Origin: Cristatella mucedo
Taxonomy: Eukaryota; Bryozoa; Phylactolaemata; Cristatellidae
Direction of reading: 5' to 3'
Length of the DNA stretch: 64,000 nucleotides
Assembly (NCBI GenBank): GCA_009760855.2
Contig: WPIO01000027.1
Span: 3,972,501-4,036,500, forward strand
Part shown: positions 43,841 through 60,372 of the stretch, one piece after another
Position numbering within the stretch: position 1 is the first letter of the stretch
How the letters are laid out: each line of letters opens with the position of its first letter
Translations under genes and position numbers: made by a program
Notes under the pieces: generated by a model
Seen by the model: the letters and a program-made list of their open reading frames with translations, nothing else
Told to the model about the DNA's origin: nothing
Database searches by the model: none

Positions 43841-44746
43841 GTAGGCTCACCTTCGAATGATGCAGGCTAGTTCGATCGTCCGTTAGCCCTTGAGAGTTCG
43901 GTAGCTGGGAGCGCAGCACGATAGCCGTTTTTGCTACCTCGTGTTTTGTACTTGAGTATTTTTGTGCTGTACTCGTTTGCTAACAATTTGACATTTCGAC
44001 CACGTGTGCTAGCTGCTATTGTATTCCTGACCAATATCGCCTTACCAGACTGAATAAATTTAATATTAAGGGATCTCTGTGGCCTTTGACCTTTGGCCTA
44101 GCCTGCTGTGCAGTTGAAATGATGCACATGGCTGCTCCTCGATATGACATGGATCGCTTCGGAGTCGTGTTCAGGGCAAGTCCTCGGCAGGCAGATTGCA
44201 TTATCGTCGCTGGAACATTAACAAATAAAATGGCTCCTGCCCTGCGAAAAGTGAGTACCCTCAGCAATAAACAAGAAATTGATTTTTTTCAAGCCTGGTC
44301 CTTGTCTGTAGCTGTTGGCATTCAATGCTCCAGGTATACGACCAAATGCCTGAGCCACGGTGGGTTATCAGCATGGGCAGCTGTGCTAACGGAGGAGGCT
44401 ATTATCACTACTCATACTCGGTGGTGCGTGGGTGCGACAGAATCGTACCTGTTGACATCTACGTGCCGGGTAGGCCTGCGTTATGTGTTGGTCTCTGCTG
44501 CTGCCAGCACGCACGACTCTCTGCTCCAACGTTGCCTTTTCAAGGAGTGCACTCCCTTATGCACTCATTGAGAATGCTCCAGTAAAGTTTGCCTTTGCCT
44601 GTTCTTGTTTTGAATCGAATCGAAACATATTTTTTGACGTTCTTTCAGGTTGCCCACCGACCGCAGAAGCTCTGCTTTATGGTGTACTGCAGCTTCAGAA
44701 AAAGATCAAGAGAATGAAAAGAGCTCAAATGTGGTACAGAAAGTGA
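43593..44746 (+). CDS. NDUFS7: NADH dehydrogenase [ubiquinone] iron-sulfur protein 7 (complex I 20-kDa/PSST subunit), 5' end missing
   Basis: Exons 43593-43840, 44071-44250, 44334-44469 and 44649-44746 join in frame to the stop TGA. The mature protein part is highly conserved: [111 protein letters not shown] and [12 protein letters not shown]. The Cys pair of ACCAVE, the Cys of GSCANG and the Cys of PGCPP are the ligands of the N2 4Fe-4S cluster, which hands electrons to ubiquinone. The first part of exon 43593 looks like a mitochondrial presequence (basic, low conservation) and contains no Met, so the start codon is on an upstream exon I could not place. A nuclear gene for a mitochondrial inner-membrane complex subunit. 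Confidence 0.95.
44071..44250 (+). CDS. NDUFS7: NDUFS7 exon with the Cys-Cys cluster ligands
   Basis: Sixty codons, phase 0 on both sides: [40 protein letters not shown], then [20 protein letters not shown]. Donor AAA|GTGAGT. Confidence 0.95.
44334..44469 (+). CDS. NDUFS7: NDUFS7 exon with the GSCANG ligand
   Basis: [20 protein letters not shown], then [20 protein letters not shown] and DIYVP. Acceptor AATGCTCCAG|GTATAC, donor CGG|GTAGGC with phase 1. Confidence 0.95.
44649..44746 (+). CDS. NDUFS7: NDUFS7 terminal exon
   Basis: Completes Gly of [25 protein letters not shown], then [11 protein letters not shown] and TGA. Acceptor GTTCTTTCAG. Confidence 0.95.
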
Positions 44747-45654
44747 TCTTAACAGGCCAAATGTCCTTATCGTACACAGCTTTGTCGTCCGGCTCCAGAG
44801 GACTTAGACAACGAACGCATGCAAGAATGAGTAGCTGCATCTTACAGCAGTTGCTTGAAAATTTGTCAGAGTGGCAGTGCAGATCGGCTCTTTGATTTGA
44901 CTTGTATAGCGACGTAAGCTATTGCTGTGTTGAACATATAAAGCAGCTGACACGTCATACTGCTCGAGTTTTGTCGTTGCCTGCCACCTGATCACTGCCA
45001 ACAAAATTCGTTTAGCTGGACAGTGCAGGTGCACCAGCAGTCTGAAAAATGACTACAAATCGGCCTTCTGAAGGGTGAACCTTATCCATCTAATCTGATT
45101 CCTTGGGGAGGGGTGAACAGAATGTTCGGGCGAGCACGTGAATGCCATCGTGCTTCGAATAATTTAATATATATATAGCGTAATAATTCCAAATTTATTT
45201 TAACTAACCTAATGTAAAACAATAATTATATAGCATTATGTCACACTGTCTCGTTTTATGTTACTGTTTACAAATGTTGTGTTTGAATGCATGCATTCGA
45301 GACTGCAGTATTCAAAGGGAGTGCATGCAGGAATTGTTGAACCAACAACAAATCATCCTGGACTAAGTCATTATTGTCGCTCAGCCGGTCATTAAGTATC
45401 CTAGACTAGCCGAAATAAAATTCGAATGGTTGTAATGATCAACCTTTAGCATAGACATTGCTTGCCTCAGCAAAACCAGTTTCGATGCTTGCACTTTATT
45501 TAGCCTGCATTGATAGTATGCAGTCAGGCATCACCTAATCTATTTATTGCACCTTATACTGAGACCTCTTTAAGCTGCTCGGCATAAAATCTTTCTGTTA
45601 GTGTTGCCTACAGCAGGAATGAGGTTTGGATGCCTACTGTGTTCCTTTGTAGCA

Positions 45655-45722
45655 AATGTGAAGTGCCTAGAAAGAGATCAAGTTCCGTGCTGGTGCTATA
45701 CAAATGTGTTATTAATATTATT
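45655..45722 (+). mobile_element. LINE-A 3' end fragment
   Basis: AAGTGCCTAGAAAGAGATCA, then GGTGCTATACAAA and ATT-rich sequence. Only the tail is left. Confidence 0.65.
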
Positions 45723-45752
45723 GTGTTCAGCTCATATTGCTCTTTCTCTTGA

Positions 45753-45925
45753 GCCGTGATGGCTCAATAGGTAAGGTAGTTGCTTTTCACGACCTCGGCC
45801 CCGAGGTCGTGGGTTCGAATCCTGTGGTGGGCGATCCTTTATCGCCACTGCAAGCGGTGGTGATAGCCGTAAAGGCTCTTCTGTCGCTATACAAAAAGCT
45901 GTCAAATCAGCTGGTATTTATTTAA
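45753..45925 (+). mobile_element. SINE-B copy, best preserved
   Basis: GAGCCGTGATGGCTCAATAG (A-box region), then CACGACCTCGGCCCCGAGGT, a near-perfect hairpin whose second arm leads into the B box GTCGTGGGTTCGAATCC. Next is a second hairpin, ATCGCCACTGCAAGCGGTGG and TGAT, and the 3' end CTGTCAAATCAGCTGG followed by a T-rich tail. The class is tRNA-derived; the tRNA of origin cannot be told. Confidence 0.82.
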
Positions 45926-46913
45926 AGATGCAATTCGGGTATGCTTTCTTTGTCCATTTTCATCATAGTGGTGGTCCTGTTGGACCGGGTGCCTGAAAAT
46001 TTTAGGCTGGACTACTTACCACTGCACGTAAACTGACTAGTGAAAGTCCGTGGTATTCGTGTAAACCTGCACATTCTTCAACCTCACATTACGTAGAGGG
46101 CTGAGTTTTTTCACCAAGACACACGGGCAGCTATAAGTTAACATGAGACCGTCAACAGCCATCATTGCAGGCAAAAGGAGAAATTCTAGAGAGCCTATTT
46201 TATTTGTGAGAACAGCTGAGGAGGTATGAAGAATTTGGCGATGCATAACGGCTGGAAAAGATCTCACTTTGTACATTAGCGGATTAGCGGCAGAAAGTTG
46301 CCATCTACAGAGCAAAAGCTTCAGTCACTAACTCTACTCAAGTAATCAGAAACAGTTGATTACATCGCAACAGCTAGCTTCCCATAAGAAAGTGAAACCA
46401 AAAGGAAACTCGGGTTGCTCCCCCTGCAATTAGAGGTAGATGCTCCCTCAGACCTGCTCTACTGGCTTCTAGACAGCCAAACCGTTGCCGGGCTGGCTCG
46501 TTGTCTGTCTGTTGTTGTAAAGATGCCCATGCTGCTTCGGCCTGCTAATTGTTGTTTAGCCTTGTGCATACTTTCAGTTTCCCGAAAACAATGGGTTATT
46601 CGAATGGTTTCGGAGAGAGTCTGTAGGGCTCTGCTGGGCAGTGCACATTTTCAGGCTGCTTCCGGAAAAGGCAGTCATATCTCACTGGGCTCGGACTGAA
46701 GATATCTGCCGGGCTGCCTATCCACACCACAGGCAGACCCAAAAGGAGCATTAGATCGGAGCAGATGGTGCATCGGTCCCTGGAGAGAGCTAAAGCCTTT
46801 CTGGAGGCCCCTCTGCACTACAGAATTACCATTATATTCACCATATACAACTAGCTGAAGGACCTGCTAAATAGGATTGACCTAATCATAGCAAGTCACA
46901 GTGATTTGCTTGA

Positions 46914-47035
46914 CCCAGGGGTAAGGTGCTCGCTTTTAACGGCAAATGTTGTGGGCTCCAGCCCTGCTGCTATTGTGAAAATAGCCTGGCTAGAGCTACG
47001 TTCTCTTAAGGTGCTATACAAACTAATTATTTACT
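46914..47035 (+). mobile_element. SINE-A copy
   Basis: TTGACCCAGGGGTAAGGTGC, TGTTGTGGGCTCCAGCCC and the LINE-like tail TTCTCTTAAGGTGCTATACA. Decayed. Confidence 0.65.
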
Positions 47036-47239
47036 TTTTTTATTACTAAACTGCAGCTTGCGGTTACGTTAACCTGAGAAAGTCGTCCCTTATTAATTTA
47101 AGTTAAGCAGTATTAGTTTCACTAAATTGGAAAACCCCTTAGTGGTGTCAGCAATCATGATGTCCTGTTGTCGACTGATTTGTCATTCAAGTTTATTGGG
47201 ACGAATTTGGGCACAACCGTAAAGTAAGTTTTTCCCATA

Positions 47240-47577
47240 TATTTCTGTATATTGAATAACAAAAGACATGTTGGAAATGGGATTGGAGGTTCTGACGACT
47301 TCACTAAAAGAAAACTTCTTAAGCAATCTATGTCTAACCCGGATGTAAACCGGAAGCAATATCTACAAATAAAAAATTGAGTGATCTCTGCATCGTAGAC
47401 GACCGGTGCCCTAACTTAATGAACATTAGTACATCGAAGTAAATGCTTGGAGCTTGTTGATGTGCATGCTTGTGACTTAAGCAGCTCCATTTACGGTGTA
47501 GCGCTGTGACTAGTACATTCCATAACTCGGCCAATACTTGACGCATCAGCATGGAATTTCAAGTAAAAAAATGTTAG
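47240..47577 (+). repeat. Rep-C copy, left part
   Basis: Shares AAAAGACATGTTGGAAATGG, GGAGGTTCTGACGACTTC and AACCCGGATGTAAACCGGAA with the other copies. It is interrupted at about 47577 by a SINE-B and resumes after 47697. Confidence 0.72.
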
Positions 47578-47696
47578 CTGATTCAACAGCCTCATCTGTG
47601 TGGTGGCAGAACAGCCTTAACCACAGTCACCACGGCTTGCAGTTGGCAATAAAGATTGCCCACTAAAGGACTCAAACCCCCGATTTGTGAAGAGTG
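47578..47696 (-). mobile_element. SINE-B copy nested in Rep-C
   Basis: The 3' end GCTGATTCAACAGCCTCATC comes first (minus orientation), then the hairpin region ACCACGGCTTGCAG. A direct repeat CAAGTA flanks the insertion (about 47561-47566 and 47699-47704). The head is truncated. Confidence 0.72.
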
Positions 47697-47790
47697 CACA
47701 AGTAGTTCAGCTTTGCTTGTACGGCACTGCAGTAGTTTATTTCTGATTTCGGTATGATAACTTTTGCTATATATGTCCATTATCACAGAA
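47697..47790 (+). repeat. Rep-C copy, right part
   Basis: GTTCAGCTTTGCTTGTACGG and TTCTGATTTCGGTATGATAA match 22430-22500 and 58797-58850, restoring Rep-C after the SINE. Confidence 0.7.
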
Positions 47791-48579
47791 TATGAAGTTC
47801 GAGGACGTCTGATAACATGCGTTGCAAAAGTTATCGAAGCAAAATCAGAAGTGAACTACTGCAGCGATGTGCTAGAAAGTAGGCTTGTTAGTAGGAAAGT
47901 AGGCTTGCCGGCATGCTATTCTTATCTCAGCTCTCCAATGGGACTGATTGCAACATCACCATTATATGGTGCAGCAATTTGTCACCAACTGGCGCACTGG
48001 CAAGTGGTTGTTGTTACACTTGGTCATGAAAATTGTATAGTCATGTTTTATAGCCTGTAATGCTAGTCCAAACAAAATGTCGGTACAGCAAACAACCATA
48101 AAAACATAAATTAGTAGTGAACCAGGCACTGTTCATGCACATCTAAAGGATCAAACAACACCAAACACGGATGATCACAGATACATTTAATTCATGTACC
48201 TATAACGACAACCTCTAAGTCGTGCATAGCCTCTTTTTAAAAATGTCAATAAAATATCAGGGGCATTAAACCAGTGCAGTGCTTCGAACGAGTGCAGGTC
48301 AGGCACAGGGAAGGAGTTGCTGCATGCACATATGGAAGGCATCAAGCATGGAAGGGGGCCGGCCACGGGAGCACCGCTGGGCACCGGTCATGAAGAGCAC
48401 CAGTAGCAGTCGTCGACCCAATCGATAGGCTGTGCACATCTACCGAACTGTCGTGCCATCGTGTTCGGAGTAAGCTGTTGCCAATGCTAGCACAAGCTGC
48501 ATCTCACTCGGTAGAGAACAAGAATGCTGGCTACTCGGCAGCCTGTGGGTAAACAAAGATCTGAGGTCAAAGACCACTG
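47791..48579. other. 3' flank of the SOCS gene
   Basis: No recognised element. The plus frame up to 48060 has no recognisable protein. TTTAAT near 48187, an ATTAAA on the minus strand, could be a poly(A) signal for the SOCS gene about 390 bases after its stop. Confidence 0.4.
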
Positions 48580-53986
<5,407 letters not shown>

Positions 53987-54450
53987 CTGTAAGAAGTGCA
54001 CTGAAGCTTAGACAGCTGTACTAAATATTGAACAGCACGGCTATGACACTGTGCACAGACACCGGTGCAGCTCTTTGGCATATGCGATCACGGATGCCAA
54101 GGTCGCTGCAGCAGCATGCCGATGGATGAGCTGAGTGCACCGACTATAAGTCCTTGAGCAATAACTTACTAGCCAAGAGCCAATCTACTTCCTGCCACCT
54201 ATGGCCGACTTACTTGGAACTTCGTGGCTGGCTGATTAAACTCTTGTTTCTGCCTTAATGTAGCATTATTGCTTATGGATCAAAAAATAACAATTAATTT
54301 AAAAATTGAGAATTTTCACAGTAATGCCAGCAAATCTTTATGGAAGAGAAAACATTTGCTATCACCGGAAACCCGTGTCTGTGAGTGCTTTTACCTGCCG
54401 AAACCTTAAAACAATCAGAAACAGGGAGGCTGCATGATAGACCTTTTGAG
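53987..54450. other. Region upstream of the SOCS SH2 exon
   Basis: No exon or repeat recognised. The missing upstream SOCS exons are not here in recognisable form. Confidence 0.45.
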
Positions 54451-55589
54451 GGCTAGCTCCGGTTAGCACCCTTACGTAAGATCTCCCCTTACTCCCTGCC
54501 CTCAGTGCCTTGCATTACCCCAATGTCCACATTACAGCCTGCCACTAACGACCTCATCTCGAAGTTCATTTCAATGTCCAACAAGACTCTGGGCCCTCTG
54601 GAACCTCTACCAACTGTTCTCTATCTGAGATGCATACGTTCTGCTGCCCTGCAAAACTAACAAAGTAAATATATCCCTAGCATCAGGAATTATCCCAAAA
54701 GCCTTAAAAATAGCTGCAGTTAGCCCTCTCTTTAAAGAAGGTAACACTAGACCTGGAGAACTTCAGCAACTTCTACCCAGAATTTTTGCTACTGTTCATA
54801 TCAAAGATCTTGGAACAAATAAATGACCGATCAGCTAAATTCTTACAGCAAAACTTCAACCCTAGCAAGCTCTAGTTTAGAACTAATCAATCTACAGAGT
54901 GAGCACTGCTGCGAATGTAAAACGACCTTATCTGGGATGCTGCCATAAGTAATCTCTGCTAGTTCTGCTAGATCTTTCGGCTGCTTTTGACATCACTGAC
55001 CACCAAGTACTTCTTGAGCACCTGCCGTCTCACCTAGGCATCACAGGGACCGTACGACAATGGCTAAGGTCACATGTAAGTGGTAGATCTCCGAGAGCAA
55101 ATGTAATCTAGGCTTTAATTTTATGCAAATGACACGAAGCTCTAAGTGTGCTTTGATTATCTACTGCCATCCAGCCGCTCAAACTTTCTCCATTCCGTTG
55201 TGGTTTGTATTGCTTACAATAGCACGTTTATGGCAGCAAACATCAAATTAAAAGACGATAAAAACATCCTACTAGTCATGGGTAATCCTAGTGTTGTTCT
55301 GACAGAGGAAAGCCCAACCCTTAAAATGAGTATGACATCTCTCCTGTAGTAACTGCACAAACTCGGGGCATGCTGTTCCAAAGTGACCTTTCACTTGATG
55401 ACCAGATGGGCCCACAGTAAAGTAGAACTATTTTCAATTGAAATTATTGCAGAATTTTGAACTGCATAAATAAGGATACTGCAGCCAATCTGGCCCATGC
55501 ACTAGTGGCACTCCAATTTAACCGTAACTCACTACTCACAGGTCTTCTGGCCAGTGCAATCAGATGCTAACGAAAGCTGCAACACTGCA

Positions 55590-55632
55590 TCTAGTTCTCT
55601 TGGGGCGCTATATAAATGACTAAATGAATTAT
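55590..55632 (+). mobile_element. SINE-A tail fragment
   Basis: CTAGTTCTCTTGGGGCGCTA, then TATAAATGACTAAATGAATTA, as at the end of the SINE-A at 18331. Confidence 0.5.
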
Positions 55633-55756
55633 ATATCTATGCTTGTCTGCCATGAACGCCCCTATGGCCACAAGTGCCTGCATTGGCTCCCAGTCAAGAT
55701 GCACTAACTTTTTCTTAACTTACATTTAGATAAAAATGTCTGCCATATGGTCTTGG

Positions 55757-55890
55757 CCCTGGGGTTATGTGCTCAGTCTTCCTTCAGTGTGAGATTCTTT
55801 ATTGCTCACTGCAAGCAGTGGTGATAGTCGTTACGGATCATCTGTCGCTATAGAAATAAGGCTGTAAAATCAACTAACCTTTTTAGGTCT
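55757..55890 (+). mobile_element. SINE-B copy nested in LINE-A
   Basis: CCTGGGGTTATGTGCTCAGT, a degenerate B-box area, the hairpin CTCACTGCAAGCAGTGGTGA and the 3' end AATAAGGCTGTAAAATCAAC. LINE-A sequence resumes after about 55890. Confidence 0.68.
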
Positions 55891-56285
55891 CTACATTCTC
55901 TTGCTACGGCCTACATATCCGAACTAGTTTCCAATCAGGCTATCATTTCACTGCTAGCTATTCTTAAGTCATTAACCAATGCCTCTAACAACTTCATATC
56001 CTCTGGAGACCGTGCCATGAGTCCATTTGCTCCCTAAGCCTAAAAATCACTCTGACTCACATGGCGACACCCTTTGTCTTGAAAGCATTTAAAAAGAAGC
56101 TAAAAAGGCACCTGTTCTTCACATGTGGGTCGTCCTTGCAGTGGATTGTCGTAGTGTGCTTATGTGTGCTGGCTGTTCCTGTTATCACTAAACAATTGAC
56201 ACACTTCCTTTCGAGCCTAAATCTAAAGAGCCTCGAGAGACATTTGTTCTCTTAACATCTTATCTTATTATTATGACAATTATTA

Positions 56286-57599
56286 CCATTACCAAATTGC
56301 CGCTACTGACGACACTACGGACTTTCCGAGCAGCATGAACTTTTAATAATCCCTGCCGGCACCCACTGCGCAAAAGCACTGGCCTGCCCAATCCCATTTA
56401 CTCCTTTGAGCAAACAGTGACAGTGACCGTGACTGTAAGCTGCAACTAGCTGCGTCAGATTCTGACCTCGGAGCTATACAGCTTACTAAGTAGGCTGCTC
56501 CAAAGGGTGGCTCAGTGCACCTGAGTCTGGTCGATAAGTGTCAGCGATCATATAACAAAAACCAGGGTGCCCATTACCAACCAACCTTCGTTAGGCATAA
56601 ACTGCTATCCATAACAGTTATGCAATATCCACAGCAATTTTTCTTGGGGAACATGGCCATTGTTTCTCTTAAAAATTCGCAAACGCTTTAACCCCATTTA
56701 AAATGAAAATGACATTGCTTCACATGCTGCTCATACTTGTTCGAGTCCTTAAGCAGCCAATCCTTAATTACCTACAGCCTGCATGACAGAACTCACAAAG
56801 ACTCATCAGTAACCACATAAATGAGGCCGCTAAAACATCTATTCTCTCCTTTATAATGGCAAATACTAGTCGTGTCCAGATTGACTTAATGATAGAAAGA
56901 TAATAAAAGTATACCATTTAACATAAATATACAGAAAATATACACTTAATATGAAACAATTGGTCAGCGTCACATAGAAGCCATATAATTGCCATTGTAA
57001 ACTGGAACATTTTTTTTATTCCTAGCATCACCGACGTCTCTGACCACCAACGTTGTATGTCTGGCAGCTGACAGTAGACAGCAGCTCAGGACAGCCCATT
57101 GGATCTGATGTGACAGGTGGCCCTATATTATGCCTGCATAACCGTGATTCGTGCAGGTTTAGGATTTGGGATTTGTTCATAATAGTGTTTACAATAACAA
57201 TGTTTAATAAGTCGTGTGTAATGTGACATGCCCCCATTGGGCTAAGTAGTGGATCGTCCAACGCTATGACTCACCAACCGGCAGACCGTATCTCCCAAGA
57301 GAGCTACTTGTACCAGCTTCTCTCCTTATATATCCCTTCTCGAAAGTCTTGTTCCACCAGGAATGGTGACCCCCAACTGGTGCCGACTGATGGCCTTTGA
57401 CTTTGCAGACATAAAAATGCATAGTGAACTTCTTCGCTGGACCCTAAGTGCAAACTTAACGTCTTGCATAAGAAAAATAGCATGTACAGCAAAAATAATT
57501 TAATAGGAAGTCGGCCCCAAGGGATTTTAATAACATCTCTTGTACACAGCAGCATTGAGTCTGTCAACCTCTTAAAAGTCCCGGAGGTAATATTATTCC
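56286..57599. other. Stretch with few recognisable features
   Basis: A partial SINE-B 3' half lies near 56740-56850 (ACATAAATGAGGCCGCTAAA). The minus frames 57028-57261 and 57304-57567 are not recognised. The first could be a small Cys-containing peptide but has no supporting signals. Confidence 0.4.
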
Positions 57600-58260
57600 A
57601 GTAGTAATACCTAGCTAAATAGCTCTTCCGGAGTCGTGAGGCACAGAATCGAACTTCAGACCGGGCTCTAACCTATCCCAAAGATGCTCTGTGGATTTAG
57701 GTCAGGCGAATGAATCGGCCAACTCACGACTCATACAGCTGAGGTAATTTTCCTGCTGCCAAACGTAGCCGTATACCAGAGGAACTCAAGCACTTGGAAT
57801 CCCAGTTTTTTTACCAGATCGATGTGCAATGCTGGTCCATAAGTCCATCAATACGGTGCAGAATTGAGACACCAAATGAGCATTAACTACCACAAAACTA
57901 TGATACTCCCACTTGCAAATTTCACTACTGCCTGGAGTCAGTCAGTGTGGTTAATCTGACATGTTCAATCACTCATGGATATTCTACAGTTGCAGTTAGC
58001 AAAAAGCAAGAACTTTTGACTCGCCAGTTCATAAAACTAGACTCTAGTCGTCTGCCGTGTGGTGGGCGTGGCTCCGGGGTCCATCTAAGATCTCTTCTAG
58101 GTAGCTTTGTGAGCAATGGCTTGACCTTGGCACCCTTCTCAATATGCCATGCCTGGAAAACATCTGGCACACAGTCTCTATGCTGACGACTGTACCTGTA
58201 GTGGTCACCAGCGACTGAGACAGCTCCCGGAGTAATGTCCTTCATCACCGAAGAGCCAGC
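57600..58260 (-). pseudogene. Tc1/mariner-type transposase remnant
   Basis: Read on the minus strand in changing frames: SIETVCQMFSRHGILRR (helix-turn-helix, near 58140-58184), KPLLTKLPRRDLRW (near 58090-58129, another frame), GVSILHRIDGLMDQH (near 57826-57865) and WPIHSPDLNPQSIFG (near 57680-57715). This order matches Tc1 transposases. Frameshifts and stops are present, and the catalytic Glu expected in the NPxE motif is Ser here, so it is inactive. Confidence 0.75.
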
Positions 58261-58302
58261 ATCTTCAGATGAAAGTCGTCTTCCAGGTTACATATAAATA
58301 CG

Positions 58303-58415
58303 ATTCATTTGTATAGCACCCTAAGAGAACTTAATCTCTATTAACATACGTCACGGGGATCAAGCCCATGACCTCAGCCAGACCTTGGTCGGAGGGGCGA
58401 GCACCTTAAAAGGGG
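58303..58415 (-). mobile_element. SINE-A fragment
   Basis: On the minus strand: AAGGTGCTCGCCCCTCCGAC, GAGGTCATGGGCTTGATCCC and TAGAGATTAAGTTCTCTTAG. It is cut at its head by the Rep-C start at 58418. Confidence 0.65.
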
Positions 58416-58417
58416 GA

Positions 58418-58880
58418 ATGTCAAGAAAATACCTACACAATTTGTCCGACAATCAAATATGTGTTTTTGATACCTTTCGAAAGACAAATATATTAGAACT
58501 GAGATCGGAAGTTCTGACGACTTCCACACTAAAGAAAAATCAGTTATGCCAACCACGTCTAACCCGGATGTAAACCGGAAGCAACAAATCTACGAATAAA
58601 AAATGTATTGATCTCCGCATCATATGCGACTTGTATCCCAACTTGTCAAACCTTGGTAGATCGCTATAGGTTGAAGCTTGTTGAGGTTCATACTTGTGAC
58701 TTTTATACAGCTTCTTTTCCACGGTTGGTTGGTGCCTTGTAAATTAAATAACTCAACTGATATTTCACGTATCGGAATGAAATTTGAAAAGCGAGTTCAG
58801 CTCTGCTTTTTCGACCCTAGTATTTTGATTTCGGTTTGATACATTTGGCTAATATTTGTATAAAATTTTACATATTTTAC
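58418..58880 (+). repeat. Rep-C copy
   Basis: Starts AATGTCAAGAAAATACCTAC, contains GAGATCGGAAGTTCTGACGA and AACCCGGATGTAAACCGGAA, and ends near GATTTCGGTTTGATACATTT. Like the copy at 22047 it begins inside a SINE. Confidence 0.72.
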
Positions 58881-59109
58881 TGGTCGTAATAATGCTATTA
58901 TTACTATCAAAACATGCTATGGAGAACTTTCAAGTAAATATCTTTCTGGGTACTTCACATGGGCAGGAAAAAAGCTTGCTAATAGGTAAGTTACATTAAA
59001 AAGCATCACTTTAGCCTACACAAGTATGTAGGGTGTCATTCATATGGGAAATGTGTATGCAGCAAGAAACAGATTGCTTTTAATTTGTTTTAAATTAATC
59101 TAGAAGGAG

Positions 59110-60310
59110 TACGATGCTATGTCACGTGGCAGAGCTCCAGGGCACTGGGTGCATATGAACTGAAGGCACGACCTCCAGTGATGTAAGGTTGGTAAGAGGT
59201 ACAACTAACTGATGAGTCAGACGAGTCGGTGGTTCCGAGGGAAAACCAAGTAATTCAGATATTTAGGAAGGAGCAAGAGAATGAAGGGACCTAAAAGTAA
59301 GTGACAATACTGAGGCCGATGTGGTGCTTGATGGGGAGTCATCACAGGTCAGAAAGTCGTAGTATCATGTAGTTGCTACGTTCACGACAGACAAGCCTAG
59401 CTGCAGAGCTTCGTACCCCTTGCAAGTATCTTGTTGCACTCGACAGAATACCTGGCAGGGAGAGAGGAGTGAGAGTTACATAACTGTGGTGGTAATTCAT
59501 AAATGCTTAGACTATCTTAGACTTGGTACTTAATTTAAGCACACCGGAATTGCTTCGATGCTATGTAGCCAAAACTAAGGAGACTTGACTAAAGTGGTCG
59601 AAGTGGTAATCCAGCAAAAGTTCATTTTATAACAGGACACCTAGAGTCGGTGCAGAGATTACATGTGAGATGACGTCTGAGTTAATTTTGAGCGGGAGCC
59701 TCTCCCGTTACTGAGCGACACTAGAGCTTCCCATACCAATTAGGCAGGTCTTGTTGTCATTCTACTTAGGAAAGTTAGCAGCTACCAGTGTGTGAATGTT
59801 GGCACTGCAAGCTATATAACGGAAGTTGAGAGTGAGTGGTACTGCAAAGCCGGGAAGGAAAACATAACCAACTGCCATCTGCATAGAAACAACTGGCCAA
59901 ACTTAGCTTCCCTCATCGGCATGTCTACAATAAGACATAACTCTAGACTAAAACAAAATAGCCTTAGCAGCTATCACCCTGCTTGCAGCATGCACTGACG
60001 GATTATTTGCTGAAGGAACGAAGACCTGGGTAGCGGAGTTGTAGCACCTTAAAACTGGGCTATGACATAGATATATTGTCAAATAAAGGACATAAAAGTA
60101 AATCCCTGATGCACTCCACAATAGAAGGCTGGCTATGTCCATGTTCTGCTGAAATCTCCAGTAAGTTGGGTCCTAAACGACTGAAGGTACCAGTGATGCT
60201 CAGGCAAGATGATGAATGACTTGGTGGTCACTGGATATCAATTGCCACCAAGGTATCCAGCACAACTAGCAGGGAGACCCTGCTTACGTCAGCATTCCTG
60301 AGAAGGTTGC
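59110..60310 (-). pseudogene. LINE-A copy, very decayed
   Basis: Words such as GGCACGACCTCCAGTGATGT, GAATGAAGGGACCTAAAAGT and CACGACAGACAAGCCTAGCT match the minus copy at 6840-7260. Frames are destroyed. Confidence 0.65.
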
Positions 60311-60315
60311 TACAT

Positions 60316-60372
60316 GCATGTGTGCGCACGCGCACACACACGGCACACACACAACACACACGGCACACACAG
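60316..60372. repeat. CA-rich imperfect repeat
   Basis: GTGTGCGCACGCGCACACAC, then CA units interrupted by GG (CGGCACACAC twice). Confidence 0.85.

Larger units (their letters stand above)
44747..47239. other. Downstream of NDUFS7, repeat remnants
   Basis: Holds a LINE-A 3' end (45655-45722), a SINE-B (45753-45925) and a SINE-A (46914-47035). A possible NDUFS7 poly(A) hexamer AATAAA is near 45414, rather far from the stop. The 94-codon frame at 46415-46699 and the 92-codon minus frame at 46037-46315 are not recognised. Confidence 0.5.
54450..56285 (+). pseudogene. LINE-A copy including part of the reverse transcriptase core
   Basis: Near 54955-55080 the frame reads [20 protein letters not shown], then [17 protein letters not shown], the conserved reverse transcriptase block before the YADD motif. 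Near 55216-55290 it has TFMAANIKLKDDKNILLVMG, then a poorly kept C-terminal part to 56130. Stops and shifts are many. A small LINE-like/SINE-A tail (about 55590-55632) and a SINE-B (55757-55890) have inserted into it. Confidence 0.82.

Noticed and set aside
44016-44267. Minus-strand frame opposite NDUFS7
   Set aside because: Antisense of a strongly conserved NDUFS7 exon.
45753-45925. A genuine tRNA gene
   Set aside because: Boxes A and B are present, but there is no cloverleaf: the anticodon region is replaced by a long hairpin, and the unit is repeated with a SINE tail.
46415-46699. 94-codon plus-strand frame
   Set aside because: Hydrophobic composition but no domain, no family and no nearby exon signals.
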